From Vitellaria paradoxa (Eukaryota; Streptophyta; Magnoliopsida; Ericales; Sapotaceae), in NCBI GenBank assembly GCA_019916065.1, contig CM034237.1, forward strand, positions 44,475,084 to 44,539,083: a stretch of 64,000 nt of DNA, given 5' to 3'. A model generated the notes under the pieces. It saw only the letters and a program-made list of their open reading frames with translations, made no database searches and was not told the origin of the DNA. This document shows, piece by piece, positions 1 to 11,783 of this stretch. Every line of letters starts with the position of its first letter. The first letter of the stretch is position 1. The position numbers and the translations under genes were made by a program.

Positions 1-221
1 CATAAAAATAAATAACCTCTTGAAGTATAGTAGCATGAAGAAAATTGGCCAATAGATCAAGATTGCAGCATGAAGAAATAAATGATATATCAGAACATTG
101 CAGCGCAACAGAGTTTGTTATTACACCCGGACCACAACGCAGTCATACTGATGAACTTCATAAATTTAGACTATGTTCAGTTAACAGATTAAAACAATGG
201 ATTGGGATACATAATTAGTGG

Positions 222-550
222 GGCTATATACCATGTTTGGTGCAAGAATATTAATCCAGATTGATTGTCCGGTTTGGATGCTAAGATGGGGGATATAGAA
301 TACCAATACCACCCCCATGTAAAACCGCCTCCCACCCACATTCGCTTCCCGCCAAAAATTAAAATTCCAAATTTATCTTGTGACAAATCTTTTATCAAAT
401 CACATCTTTTATCCCACTCCATATCTCACAAACCAAACATCAGAAAAATAATCCCACAAAAAATTAATCTCGTGTTTATCCAATCCATATATTATCCCAT
501 AGAATTACTTATTCCCATAATCCTATCCCCCAATCAAACACAGCCTTATA
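222..550. mobile_element. MITE-like inverted-repeat element
   Basis: The left part (from about 266) reads GTTTGGATGCTAAGATGGGG and the right part, reverse-complemented from about 548, reads GTGTTTGATTGGGGGATAGG, so the ends form an imperfect terminal inverted repeat. The interior is non-coding, and the open frame across it is not gene-like. It lies in what is probably the last intron or 3' flank of the SAM-domain gene. Ends and target-site duplication are not resolved. Confidence 0.4.
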
Positions 551-1452
551 TTTCATCTTGTAAGGTAAGGTTATGCACAGCTAAACATCTACAAGTCAAC
601 ACATTATGCTCAAGGATAAATGCAAATAAAAGGGAAGCTGGTGATGAGCAGTGGCAGAGGCAGGATTTCAGTGGGTTGGAACCAGCCCTTTGGGTGGATT
701 ATGATCAAGTATCAATGAGTTAAAAAAATCATTGACCTACTTGCTTAATTATTATTATTTTTTTAAATTGACATAAAATTAGCCAAAGTTTTACCAGTTT
801 CAAGACAATTCTCACATATGTTTTAAAGAAAAATCAGATCCTTGAAATGTTCTTCTATGCCTTTCACTTCAAATCAACTCAGTTAGACAAGCAAGAAATT
901 CTCCAAACTTTCTTTTCCTTTTAACAATCCGACCGTCCTGTCAAGCCTCAAAATTGTGGTTTGCTTATTTGGAGAAAACCATTGCATTTTAAAATGAAAG
1001 AGTCAAGTCCCACAATTCCTTGGACCACGAACAATAAAAAAATAATAACAATAAATCAAAAAACTCCTATCCTTCTTGCATAACCATCACCAATTAACCA
1101 TGATCTTTCTTCTAAAAATGATATTGTCAATGACAAGTGTTCTGCCATGAATCAAACACCATACCAATATAATATATATATATATCTTTGGAGCTGCTCC
1201 AAAACTCTGAAGATTTTCCACGGGAAATCATCCTCTTTTTTTCTCAATTGAAACTTTGTAGTATGATTTCACATTGAAGATCCCCAATTTAGACTTTCTC
1301 GAAAAAATGAAAAAATCATCCTCCCCCTATCCAACCTTTGATCTGTACGTAAAAAAAGAAGGCTATCAAGACTTTTTAATTCCTAATCATATAGATATTT
1401 CGTAAATTTATGCTCCAAACAACATTCCTTCCAACTAATGAGGAAAGATCCA

Positions 1453-1854
1453 CTACAGAAACCTCCTTATCAAGGCAACATAAAAAATAAGTGGGAAAAC
1501 ATCTTGCCATTTCCTACCATCCATCCATGGATGATTCCCAATTTTTAGAGGAAAGTATTTCAAAAATTCAACCCATTTGCTTTGATTGTCCCTCCATAAA
1601 GTCGATTCATGAGGTCCAACCCCAATAGATGAAGGCAGCTCACCCCCATGAATTCTTAAATTTACAAGAAAAAATCTTCCTCCAAAACATATCACTTCCA
1701 CTTGCACATTTCCAAAGCCACTTACCCAAAAGTGCCTAATTAAACAATTCAACCTTTGAATACCGATGTCACCCTCCCTAAGAGGTAAGCCTACTGAACA
1801 CCAATCCACCCTATGATGTTTGAATTCATACCCAACTCCACCCCCCCCCCTCAA
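1453..1854 (-). pseudogene. LINE (L1-type) ORF2 C-terminal fragment
   Basis: A 133-codon open stretch resembles the region downstream of the reverse transcriptase domain in plant L1-type non-LTR retrotransposons. Recognisable blocks are HRVDWCSVGLPLREGDIGIQ (family form is roughly W..VC.P...GGLGIR.L), then SSIGVGPHESTLW and WVEFLKYFPLKIGN, in the usual order. The YADD-bearing polymerase core, the 5' part and a poly(A) tail are absent, so this is a dead fragment. It sits between the last visible SAM exon and the left edge, probably inside that gene's terminal intron and in the same transcriptional sense. Identification is by pattern memory of the family, not by a search. Confidence 0.68.
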
Positions 1855-2389
1855 AAAAAAATCTCTAATTTGGTCAAATATAATTTTTTAGAAAGAAATG
1901 TTCAATTACTTTCCCTTTGAAGTCCAATAATATTAAACCATTTAAAACAATAAACTCAAAAAATGGAATCTATATTAATATCCTAGACTTAACAATACAA
2001 CTTAGAGAAATTACATAGATTATTCAAATGCATGCAACAAATCTAAATTATGAGTGAATTTGGTAAATTATGAAATCATCATTTCTCCCACTGCCCCTGG
2101 TGATAAGGATGATTCTAAAGACAGGTACAACTGTGTACAAAAACATCAAAAATGGAATTAGACCTCAAAAACATCAAAAATGGAATTGTGTAGCGACACT
2201 CATTGTTCTAAATTCTATGTTTCTGGTTGACATTGTAGTGAATGAAAGCTCGTTTTTCTAAAATCAAACATGAATTAAATGCTAAATTAGAAAAAATACC
2301 TGTAACATCGCTCAAATTTGAATGTTTAAACAGTTCTTATTTTAAGACTATTAAAAGAGCACTTAAAAGGTCAAACAAAAACCACGTAC

Positions 2390-5361
2390 TTCCTCAGCCT
2401 TAAAAGAGAGTACATATTTTTCCAATCCCAACGAGCGCAAAAAGCCCTCCACAGTTGGACGTTCATCACCCTAAGCACAGTAAACAAAAGAGACATAGTC
2501 AGCACATTAATCTAAAGAACCAATACATGGAAATCATGATTTATTTTATTCTGTGTGCGTGCGCGCTCGTGTTGGAGAATATGAAAAGGGCTAGTTTGTC
2601 TCCTTGGTAAAAACCAAACATGCACTATAATTTGAAGTTGCCCAAAAAAAAATGTGGTGTGTTCCACCAACTTGCCAAAAAGCTTGATTTCCAAATAATC
2701 TAGTGGGCAATCTAAGACACTGGTTACCTGACAGGAGCCTGACCAGATACCAATTGACAAGGACTAGGCTTCTCGCAATTTTGAACAAGAAGAAAGAATA
2801 CAAGCATTGCAACCACAAACAAGTAAACAAGACAGTTTATATAACTAAAAGCAAAGTTAGAAAATAAAGATTGTGGTCCAAATCTAAGCGTGAATGCTGA
2901 CACGTATATGGTATAACATAGACATGCTAACACAATAATTTCTTTAATAAACAAAAATCAGGACACAACAACGTAACAAATAAATGTGTGCTTCAAATGT
3001 AATATGTATGGGGAGATTGATAAATGATTTGTACAAAAAACAAAATTATGTCTTGCAATTTTAGAATTCTAAAAATTAAAAAGTCCAAGGCAGGACAGAT
3101 TAATTGGTACAAGTTTAAATTGATTTCATTTCATTATTAGATTCCAATTTATTTTCTTCAAGCTTGCAATACATTTAATATATGCTTAACAAATGGACGC
3201 ATATGCCACAAATGTCCAAAGTGAATTTATTCGAATACACACACATATCAAATATGTATTGGCGTGTGTCTAACACAGATACGCATCGCTTAGGAAATGT
3301 TTGTGTTTCTTAGGTTCACATGAATGAAACTAAGAAATCAAAGATCATTAAGTCTCTAATCATTCCAATTCGATCTTTTTATAGATGACAAACAACATAA
3401 TCGCAACAACTAAAAACACGTATAGCTTTAAAATTTAATTACATCGTGTAAGAACTACCCAGCTAGTTTGGAAACAAGGTTTTGTTGAGTTGAGTTGCAG
3501 CCTCTTAAAAACTACTAATCACAGCCCCAACCCCCCGGGGAGGAAAAGAACACTTGTTCCATTTGCAAAATGGGCCAGCTATGTTGTTTTGGCCAGCTGG
3601 CAGGGAAGGAACTCAGAGTTGATTTAGGATATTAATTTCACCATTTCTAACATGTACACGAAGGAAAACACTCTAGATAAAGAAATTTAACAGACTTTCT
3701 TAGCACATTATTTGCCTTGAATACACCAAATATGAGTTTCATGTGGCTTTTGTACATGTTGCCTGGCTGTAATTTTACAGAATCATTATCCTCAATTCAC
3801 ATCCTGAAGCAATATCATAATTATTATAAAGTTTTTCTGTTATATTTTAGTTTTCAAGGTCTGGATAAAGATATTATGATATTTGAACAAGTACACAAAA
3901 ATAAGGCAAGCAATAGCAAATAACAAAATGGATCAGATCACAAGAATGACCCAACTAATATGCAGTTGCAGTGTTGAATGTCCGAGTGAAAAGGTAAACA
4001 AAGTACGTGATTTATACCGTGTATGAACTTTTATGCGCAATGCCACTTTGTGGAAGAGGTGGGACCAGCGGTGGCACTACAGGTTTCACAGGCGCAGCAA
4101 CAACAGTTTGTTTTGTCATAAAAGGTGTAGAGCTCATACGCCTGCCAGACTCAAGGATATCTCTTCTGCTAACATAAGAAACTGTCCTGGCATCACCATA
4201 TGACTTGATTAATGGCCCTTTCAGAATTTCTTCATCGTTCCCAGGTGGTGAAATATTCTTATTAGTATGTAAAACTCTATGAGGTGACCTTTGCCTTAAC
4301 CGATCCAAAGTCCAAGGTGAATACATATTTCTCAACGAGTCCATTTGGGGCAATGCCTCTGCACTTCTTGTGGAAGGAATACGACCCAATAAACTTGCAT
4401 CCCTTCGCTCAGGCACAAGACGCCTAGTACCCGATGGGTCAGGCATCTGCTGCTGCATGCTAAGAGGAGTAGTCGAATGCCGAACTTCCCTAGATAGGGT
4501 TGCACGTAGGTCCACCCCATTCCTATCAACATCACTTTGTACTCGCCTAGACATATTTTTTTGCATGAGTTTGAATCGGAGATCATCTTTTCCAAGGCGC
4601 ATATCTTTAGTTACTCGAAGAAACCAAGATTAGTAATACAGAAAATAATTCAAAACTCAGAAACGTAACATTGAACTTTTGAGTGAGCTTATTACCATCT
4701 ACATTGCTAGCACCATTCATTGTCAATTTATTATTATCTCCTCTCTGCCTGCAAATAAGTAGAATTAAACCATACATGTCAGGCCCAGAGCATATATCCC
4801 TGCTACCATGACTACCTACCCAACAGCACACCAGTCATGCCTAACATCAGTTTCTAGCTTCAGTATCCCCACTTATACGGCGTTGCAGTGCGAAAAATAT
4901 AATTTTTTGCAGAGAGTACCCGATTGTAAATATACCCTAATAATTTTTATAAACTGTTCAATTGGTGCCGAGCCTCTATCGGTATCTATATATACAAAGG
5001 TATATGAACTGAAGAGTAAACACACCTTTTGTTGTTGAGTAGACTTCCATCTACATCACTTCCTAGTCTATCTCTAACTGATCGCTTATTTCCCATAGCT
5101 GGCTGAGAGTCAGAAAAGCCGCTATCTAACACAGGTCCTGCCCTCTTTACCACCTGCAGATCAATGCCTCAGAAGTGAATGGGCAATCTATAACATCAAA
5201 TCAAGCAATCACAAGCTTCCATAACCTCCAAAAACAGTAAGAGTAGTATAGAAACGTCTCAAACCCCTGTCTTTGAGATAAACAGAAAGGATTAAGAAAC
5301 GACGCACCTGACCACTGCGACCCAAAGTGATGGTGACACGAGACCTCGACGTCTCTGCCAT
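2390..5361 (-). CDS. SAM (sterile alpha motif) domain protein, 3' end outside window
   Basis: Five exons splice with GT-AG borders into one frame: 5361-5308 (phase 0 out), 5153-5026 (phase 2), 4748-4696 (phase 1), 4604-4018 (phase 0) and 2470-2390 (phase 0), giving 301 codons. The start is the ATG of MAETSRSRVTITLGRSGQ, a conserved N-terminus in plant homologues as I remember them. Residues 19-274 are basic, serine/arginine-rich and probably disordered, with RLGKDDLRFKLMQKN near residues 80-95. Exon 5 carries the first half of a SAM domain (PTVEGFLRSLGLEKY, then FKAEE) and stops at a donor site. The second half of the SAM fold must be in a further exon; I found nothing matching in 1-2389, so it probably lies left of the window. 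SAM domains mediate protein or RNA contacts; the exact role of this plant family is not known to me. The gene looks intact as far as visible. Confidence 0.87.
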
Positions 5362-5660
5362 GAGAAGTTCAACTGAGACTCTAAATCTCCCAAAAGCTCG
5401 TCGAACGATGGAGCAGCCGAGCAATCAAATGTGGTAAAGCGGTGAACGGAACATCGTCATATTTGAATCGACCAACATAGAAACCCTAGCCACACTAACA
5501 CAAAATCGACTTATGAAGAAGAAGAGATTAGGGGTTTACGAGAGAGCGAGAGGGGTGAAATAATCGTCTGGAGTTGTCATCAGAGCTAATCTTGTAAGTC
5601 CGACGAACAAAAATGGAGGAGAAAATCTCCAATTTGAGATGCAATGCGAATCCTTGTAAA
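5362..5660 (-). promoter_or_regulatory. Probable 5' leader and proximal promoter of the SAM-domain gene
   Basis: This stretch directly upstream of the ATG is less AT-rich than the flanking DNA, which drops sharply to AT-rich spacer beyond about 5660. No TATA box or transcription start can be fixed from sequence alone, so the extent is inferred from composition only. Confidence 0.35.
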
Positions 5661-6288
5661 CTGGAATGGCCTTCAATTTTTTAATTATATATTTTTTCAC
5701 GTTACTTTTAATATCTTTTTATTATTTTTACAAATATTCGTTAAAAATATATATATATATATATATTTAAAACAATAATGATATTTTTAATCACAATTTT
5801 TAAATCTCTTTCCATCCTAAATTAACTATTAATCTCTCCGTTCTCTTTTCCCATCTATTCCAAAAAAATTATTAATTAACATTTTGTACTTACTTTATTC
5901 TTCTCTCTCCCCTTTCTTTTCCTTTACTTCTCCGTTTATCCACTTTTCCAAATAAAAATTGAGAGGAATGTAATATTAAACCTCACATGTTAAATAAGAA
6001 TTACGGGATTCGTCGTAAACTAAAAAGTGTTACAATTATTGATCATATGATGTAATAAAAATTAATTATCCTAAATTAAGGTTGGGCGTTATATGTTTTC
6101 TGCATTCTATACTCTATTAAAAAAATAATATTAATTAATAACGTATCCTATTATGTAGTTGCGTGTGCTGTTTATTTTTAGACCCATTAGTATTGTTCAT
6201 GTTTGTTTATAGGAGGTTGGTGAATCATACTCGTTTTAACTTGGTAATTTTAGAACTAAGGTGGCTAATTCCTTTAAAGGGATATATG
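5661..6288. other. AT-rich spacer without gene
   Basis: There are no credible coding exons here. An (AT)n tract lies at about 5747-5766. The rest is low-complexity AT-rich DNA. Confidence 0.6.
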
Positions 6289-6660
6289 GAGCCTGTTTGG
6301 AGGTTAAAAAAAGCAAAAAGATAAAATTTTTGATAGTTTTTTGTGTTTTTTTTTTTGTAATTATAATTTTTTGGTGTGTTTGGTGGAACAAATGTATTTT
6401 TAGTAATTTTTTACTACTTTTAGGTGTTTGGTAACTTTTTATGTATCAGAGTAAATAAGTGATAACTTTTTGTGTGTTTGGTAAGCTTTTTACTGTAACA
6501 GAGCAAAAAGTGATAATTTTTATGTGTTTGGTAAAATTTTTTATAGAATAAATTACTACAGTAGAGCAGAAAAGTAAGAAAAATTATGGTTTCACCAAAC
6601 AACCAAAAACAAAATGCTATTTTTAACTTTTTTACCTTTTTTTTATCCTCCAAACGGCTC
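6289..6660. mobile_element. MITE, family B (GTTTGGAGG ends)
   Basis: The left end GAGCCTGTTTGGAGG and the reverse complement of the right end, GAGCCGTTTGGAGG, form a clear terminal inverted repeat. The interior contains repeated units of the form GTTTGGTAA(C/G)TTTTTNNTGTA..CAGAG(C/T)AAA. Related copies lie near 30860, 44897 and, more diverged, 14324. There is no coding capacity, so the element is non-autonomous. Confidence 0.68.
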
Positions 6661-7458
6661 ATGGACATCTTGGGCATTAATAATTTGAATTCAATCTCTA
6701 ATCATATATTATAGTTAGGGTAAATAACACATAAATTCCTTAAACATGTAAGTAATTACACATAGACTTTATTCAATATTTAAAAATTACAAATATTTTT
6801 TTTTGAGATGTTACTAACATCTAAATGTCATTAAAATTTCTACTAAAATGATCACATAAACTAAAATATTTTTTCAATATCCCAAGTTTTGCCCTTTTAA
6901 CACTTCATCGTCACCGCCATGGTTCCCTGACATCTCCATGTCTACTACTTCAAGTTCAGACAAAACCCAACCCTGTAGCCGGAGAATCTCGACATCGCCG
7001 TTGATGGAGAAGCCGAGATGCCGCTGCAAACACCAAGAGAGCGAAATCGACTGCTAACCCCTGCAGTTCAGTTGTTACTTTCTCTCTCTATTGAAGTCCC
7101 ACGAGAGAGGAAACCCTTCGATGGCGTCCCATTCAGGAAATTCCTGTCAAGAAACAGCCCTCTCAGAGATGGCTTCTTGCTGAAACCCAATCGCCTTCCA
7201 ATCTGTTCAAACCTAGACCAATGACGAGGCGATTTGTGGGTTTCCATACCTCGACACGTGTCAAGCTGCTGTTGCTGAGGTCGACTTATTACAGCGACAA
7301 GAGAAAAAAGAACCAGCATTCTAGTGTTCTAGTGAGCGAGTTTTCGCTGAATTCGACAACCTCGAGCTAAGTTAAACCATCGAGGATGATTTGTACAGAG
7401 ACCTATCTTAATAGCTTCTTGCATAATAGTTTCTGAAAATTTCCCATTAGCAGAGCTG
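6661..7458. other. Spacer with a GC-richer patch, no gene recognised
   Basis: About 6890-7330 is noticeably richer in G and C than its surroundings and has short open frames on both strands, but I recognise no domain, splice-consistent exon chain or conserved block. It could be a remnant of a gene or of a gene fragment captured by a transposon. Confidence 0.4.
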
Positions 7459-7739
7459 TGTTACTGAAAAACAAAGAGAGCAGAGAATTATAAGATGGAA
7501 CTAATATTACTTAAGAGAGAGAGTGGAACAAAACCAGTACACTTTATTCGACTAATCAGCTAGCCTTTAAATAGGCTTATGTTCAAGGAATAATAACAGC
7601 ATAAAATAGGAACTATTTAACAAACTACTAAAGACTAGGTAAAACCTGTAAACCCAATACTATAGGCCTAAAGACTAAGACAGCTGCAGGCCTAAAGATT
7701 AGGATAGCTGAAACAAGAAAATAACAAATTTATTCAACA
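7459..7739 (-). repeat. 3' LTR of the copia element
   Basis: Read on the minus strand, the segment begins TGTTGAATAAA immediately after a purine tract and ends TTTTTCAGTAACA, giving canonical TG...CA ends and a 281-bp LTR. A TATA-like CTATTTAAAGG lies inside it at about 7565-7580. The partner 5' LTR is not visible because the element runs into an assembly gap, so the LTR borders rest on the polypurine tract and TG/CA ends only. The five bases outside the LTR (AGCTG, 7454-7458) are the expected half of a target duplication. Confidence 0.7.
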
Positions 7740-7753
7740 TTCCCTCCCTCAAA
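7740..7753 (-). other. Polypurine tract of the copia element
   Basis: On the minus strand TTTGAGGGAGGGAA directly abuts the LTR start; it would prime plus-strand DNA synthesis. The same 14-base run recurs at 7785-7798, 45 bp upstream. Confidence 0.75.
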
Positions 7754-7829
7754 CTGATGTGTAAACATTCAGTTTAAACAAAATTTCCCTCCCTCAAATT
7801 GAACTATCTATTGAACAAACTCCAAGTAG

Positions 7830-8449
7830 TTTCCTCAATTTTACAAAAGATGGCAATTTGAGGGCTTTTGTGAATTGTCAGCAAGCTGGTTTTCACTTTG
7901 CAGTAGATGAGCTCTATTTCTCCATCCTTTATAAGATCTCGCAAATAATGATATTTCACATCTATATGCTTGCTCCTTTCATGTAGAATAGGATTTTTGG
8001 AGAGTTTGATTGCTGAACTGCTGTCACAATAAATTGCAATAGCTCTTGCTTGCTTGAACTGGAACTCATCAAGAATTTTTATCAACCAAAGTGCTTGACA
8101 TGCACATGAGGTTGCAGCAACAAATTCGACTTCAGTCATTGATAAAGTGACAATTGGTTGCTTCTTTGATGAGTATATATAGCTCCTGAACCCAACATAA
8201 AAACATAACTGAAGTACTTTTCCTATCGTCGTAATCTCCTGCGTAATCACCATCAGTGAATCCAATTAAATCTAGCCTTGTGCCATTCTTGTAGAACAGC
8301 CCAAAAGCTTTGGTTTCTTGCAAGTACCAAAGGATTCTCTTAACAACTAAAAGATGTTTCTCTGTTGGATTTTCCATGTACCTACTAATCAGACTTACAG
8401 AGTGCATAATATCTGGTCTTGTTGTAGTTAAATACATCAGACTACCCAC
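7830..8449 (-). pseudogene. Copia RNase H domain and connection region, broken
   Basis: Two overlapping frames together cover the copia RNase H region. The upstream part has [14 protein letters not shown] and a degenerate [17 protein letters not shown] block. After a frame shift near 8200 come [32 protein letters not shown] and RSKHIDVKYHYLRD. These are standard landmarks at the C-terminus of copia Pol. A stop codon lies immediately before the MGSLMY block. Confidence 0.88.
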
Positions 8450-8469
8450 AATTTACTTATAGAGTGTGC

Positions 8470-8990
8470 TCTCCGCTTTCTTCATTTCATGATCTTTGTT
8501 TAACTTCAATCCAAACTCAGCTGGCTTACCCGCAGGATTACATTTTTTCATTTGAAACCTAGACAAACATCTTGCACATATTTTCTTGTGAAATAAAAAT
8601 TCCTGCTACAGATTGCACCACTTCAATGCCAAGAAAGTAGTGCATCTTTCCAAGATCAGACATGTCAAACTCAAGCTTCATGGATTGTTTAAATCTCTTA
8701 AACATTGCAATATCATTTCCGGTATAAATTAAATCATCAACATATAAGCACACGATGATTTTTTCCACCTTCTCTAATCTTAACAAGAGTGTATGCTCAT
8801 ATGGACATTTTTGAAATCCTTGTTTTAAAAAATAGGCTTCAATACAACTATACCAAGCGCATGGAGCTTGTTTTAGCCCGTATGCCTTTTTGAGTTTATA
8901 AACTTATTTTCACTTCCAAGCTTCACATACCCAGGAGGTTGATTGATGAATACCTCTTCTTGAAGGTCACCATGCAAAAATGCCGATTTC
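8470..8990 (-). pseudogene. Copia reverse transcriptase fragment
   Basis: A minus-strand frame holds the catalytic YVDD box (IIVCLYVDDLIYTGND) followed by MSDLGKMHYFLGIEV, both characteristic of copia reverse transcriptase. Upstream, a GLKQAPCAWY-like block is readable near 8830-8890, and an NQPPGYVKLG-like block near 8930 lies across frame breaks. It is not translatable as one protein. Confidence 0.88.
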
Positions 8991-9285
8991 ACGTCCAATT
9001 GGAAGATGGGCCAAGAATTTTGTGCTGCCAAAGCTATTACCAATCTAATCGTATCAAGCCGAGCTACCGAAGCAAAACTTCTTTGTAATCAACACCAAAC
9101 TTTTACTTGTAGCCTTTAACGACCAAGCGCGCCTTATATTTGTCAACTTCACCGTTTTCATTTAATTAGTCTTGTAAACCCACTTCACATCAATCGTTTG
9201 TTTCCCTTTTTGGAAGTTCAGTTAACTCCCAAGTATTTTCTTTAATGGCTGCTATTTCTTCATTCATTGTTGTTCTCCATTTTAG

Positions 9286-10330
9286 TTATTTGATAGCCTC
9301 TTTGAAAGTCACTGGATCACAATCTGAAATCAAGGCAAAATGAACAAGTGGATCATTAGATTGATAAATCCCTATTACCTTATAATCAGCCATCCACGCA
9401 GGTTTTCTTCGGATTCGAGGTTTCTTCTGATTCATGGTTGTTGCAGGTGAACGTTGAGCTGCTACTGACTCATCTTGAATTATAAATTGTTGTGGTGGAT
9501 TTCTTGCATGTTGCTGCCTCTCATCTTCATCAAAATCTGCAAGTATATGTTGCTCAGCTCCATCTTTATCCCAAGGCCAAAAGTTTTCTTCATCAAAGAC
9601 CACATCTCAGCTAATGACAATTTTCTTGGTGTTAGGATTATACAATTTGTAGGCTTTTGATTGATCACTAACACCCAAAAAAAGTATTTTTCTCCTTTGT
9701 CATCTAACTTTCTTCTCTTTTCATCTAGTACGTGTGCAGATAAAATACACCCAAAAATTTTGAAATCATCTGCTGATGGTTTCTGCTCGCTCCATGCTTC
9801 CTTAGGCGTCACATTTTGGACAGATAGTGTTGGACTTCTATTTAAAATGTGAACACTCCAGTTGACGGCTTCTGACCACAAATTCTTCGGAACTTTGCTC
9901 GTTACTAATAAGTTTCTTGCCATGTTCATAATTATGCAATTCTTTCTTTCACTAACTCCATTTTGTTGGGGGGTAGGCTGTTGTCAGTTGTCATTTAATG
10001 CCATGCCTGTCATAAAAATCTGCAAATTCATCCGAGTTATACTCCCCTCCACGATCTGTACGCAGCACTTGTTGGAAGTTTAGCTTCTTACTCAAACATT
10101 GCTTTATAGTTTTTGAAAGCTACTAGGGCCCAAACTTCTCCTGTAAGAAATAAACTCATGTTTTCCGACTAAAATAGTCAATGAAAGTAAGAATGTATCG
10201 TTTACCTCCATTGGAAATAGGATTAATGGGCCCGCAAATGTCAAAATGCACAATCTCTAATAATTTTCTTGCTCTTCGTGTTTTTTTGTTGGAAATAGAT
10301 CTCGATGTTGCTTGCTAACAACACAATCTC
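9286..10330 (-). pseudogene. Copia integrase core and C-terminal region, broken
   Basis: Minus-strand frames show PKNLWSEAVNWSVHILNRSP and KIFGCILSAHVLDEKRRKLD from the integrase C-terminal half. Further upstream come LRTDRGGEY (the second catalytic Asp region) and GKRYILTFIDYFSRKTW (the first). An in-frame stop interrupts the segment after RHGIK. The order matches gag-pre-integrase and rve domains of copia elements. Confidence 0.88.
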
Positions 10331-11205
10331 CACAAACTGCAGAAGAAACTAAAGTTGGAGGAAGGCCAATGACCATTTTTTTTTTTTTTTTTTTTGCTAT
10401 AGTGTCTTCAACCCACCAATTTCAGGTGACCGTACCGAACATGCCATAGCCATGTTGCGTCCTTCAGTTTTGCTGAGAAGCATGAATGAGTGATGTTCTG
10501 GAGATAAAGCGAAATATATAATTTGCTATCATGTTAACCTGAGCAATTAAGCCCAGTTTTGTATCTTGAATTCTGCATACTCTATTTTTTATGAAGATTT
10601 CGTACCCTTTCTCTTGCAACTGACCCACACTAAGTAAGTTGGTTTTTAAATCTGGAACAAAAAGGACATTTGAGATAGTGTGAGTTGTATTTCCTTTGCT
10701 TTATACTTTGCTTTGCAAAGTGATTCTTCTTTTTCCCATGACAGATACTGTGGAGTTGTTACCAAACTTGACAGTGTTGCGAAAGGATTCATCTAGTTCA
10801 GAAAAAGCTCATTTATCTCCACACATGTGGTTGCTACAACCGGTATCTAAATACCACAAGTTTTGTTGTGTTTCTTCATTCACATGACACACCATCAAAA
10901 AGACACCTCTTCTTTCTTTTCTGCAAAGTTAGTTGTTTCCTCTCCATTTTGCTTATTTAGATTAGTTCGACATTCTGATTGATAATGGCCATACTGTGAC
11001 ATCTATAACATTCAACATTTGACTTGTTTACTGACTTTGGTCTATGAGATGTTGAATGATGGCCTCATCATCCCATCCTCTTCCTCTTCCTCAGATTGAT
11101 TTTCTCGATGCTACTGCTGCTATTGGTTTTCATGATCGTTGATTCTTCTGCCTTTACCTCTGCCTTTACCACTTTTAGATGTTAAATGATTTCATGTTGA
11201 AACCT

Positions 11206-11680
11206 TCAATGCTTGCTCCTTATTATCTTGTTGCTTGAGCTTTTGTTCACACACAGCAAAGAACTCTGCAGCTCATCAAGTGAGAGTTCATCTATATTCT
11301 TGGACTCCTCAATAGCACAAACAACAAGGTTGAATTTTGATGTTAAGGATCTGAGGATCTTTTCAATTATAATGACATCCTTTGACTTGTCGTCGTACAT
11401 CCACATCTTGTTGATGATTGCCATGACTCGTGAAAAATAATCTGTGACTGACTCTCCAGACTTCATTTTGAGTGTTTCGAACTCCGTACGAAGTGTTTGA
11501 AGCTGCTACCTCTTTGCTTTCGCTAAGCATTCATACTTTTTCTTCATGGAATCCTAAATATCCTTGGCAGTGTCCTTGCAAAGGATAGTTTCCAAGATTG
11601 AGCGATCACTAGCTTGGAAGAGGTAATTTTTTGCTTTCAAATCTTTTAACTTCAGCCCTTCCATCTCTGATTTTTGTGCG
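11206..11680 (-). pseudogene. Copia gag (UBN2-type) fragment
   Basis: A minus-strand frame contains SGESVTDYFSRVMAIINKM, IIEKILRSLTSKFNLVVCAI and IDELSLDELQSSLLC, typical of the plant copia gag polypeptide. Two stop codons lie upstream, between here and the gap. Downstream, a zinc-knuckle-like C..C....H....C remnant is readable near 10970-11010 across a shift. Confidence 0.85.
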
Positions 11681-11683
11681 TCT

Positions 11684-11783
11684 NNNNNNNNNNNNNNNNN
11701 NNNNNNNNNNNNNNNNNNNNNNNNNNNNNNNNNNNNNNNNNNNNNNNNNNNNNNNNNNNNNNNNNNNNNNNNNNNNNNNNNNN
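11684..11783. other. Assembly gap, exactly 100 N
   Basis: There are one hundred consecutive Ns. A round 100 is a conventional placeholder for a gap of unknown size, so the true distance is undetermined. It cuts the copia element. Confidence 0.99.

Larger units (their letters stand above)
7459..11683 (-). mobile_element. Degenerate Ty1/copia LTR retrotransposon, 5' part lost in gap
   Basis: Minus-strand order from the gap inward is gag, zinc-knuckle remnant, integrase, reverse transcriptase, RNase H, polypurine tract and 3' LTR. Integrase preceding reverse transcriptase defines copia rather than gypsy. The reading frame is interrupted by several stops and shifts (for example stops near 8449 and 9990 and a frame change near 8200), so the element cannot encode its own polyprotein. 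The upstream LTR, primer-binding site and start of gag are missing because the sequence enters a run of Ns at 11684. No LTR is seen on the far side of the gap. Confidence 0.92.

Noticed and set aside
265..723. 152-codon plus-strand open frame
   Set aside because: It overlaps a MITE-like inverted repeat, has biased Ser/Pro/Ile composition and no domain or splice context; the antisense frame is similarly open, which is typical of chance.
7018..7319. Opposed open frames in a GC-richer patch
   Set aside because: Neither strand shows a known motif; the patch may be a gene relic, but nothing supports a coding call.
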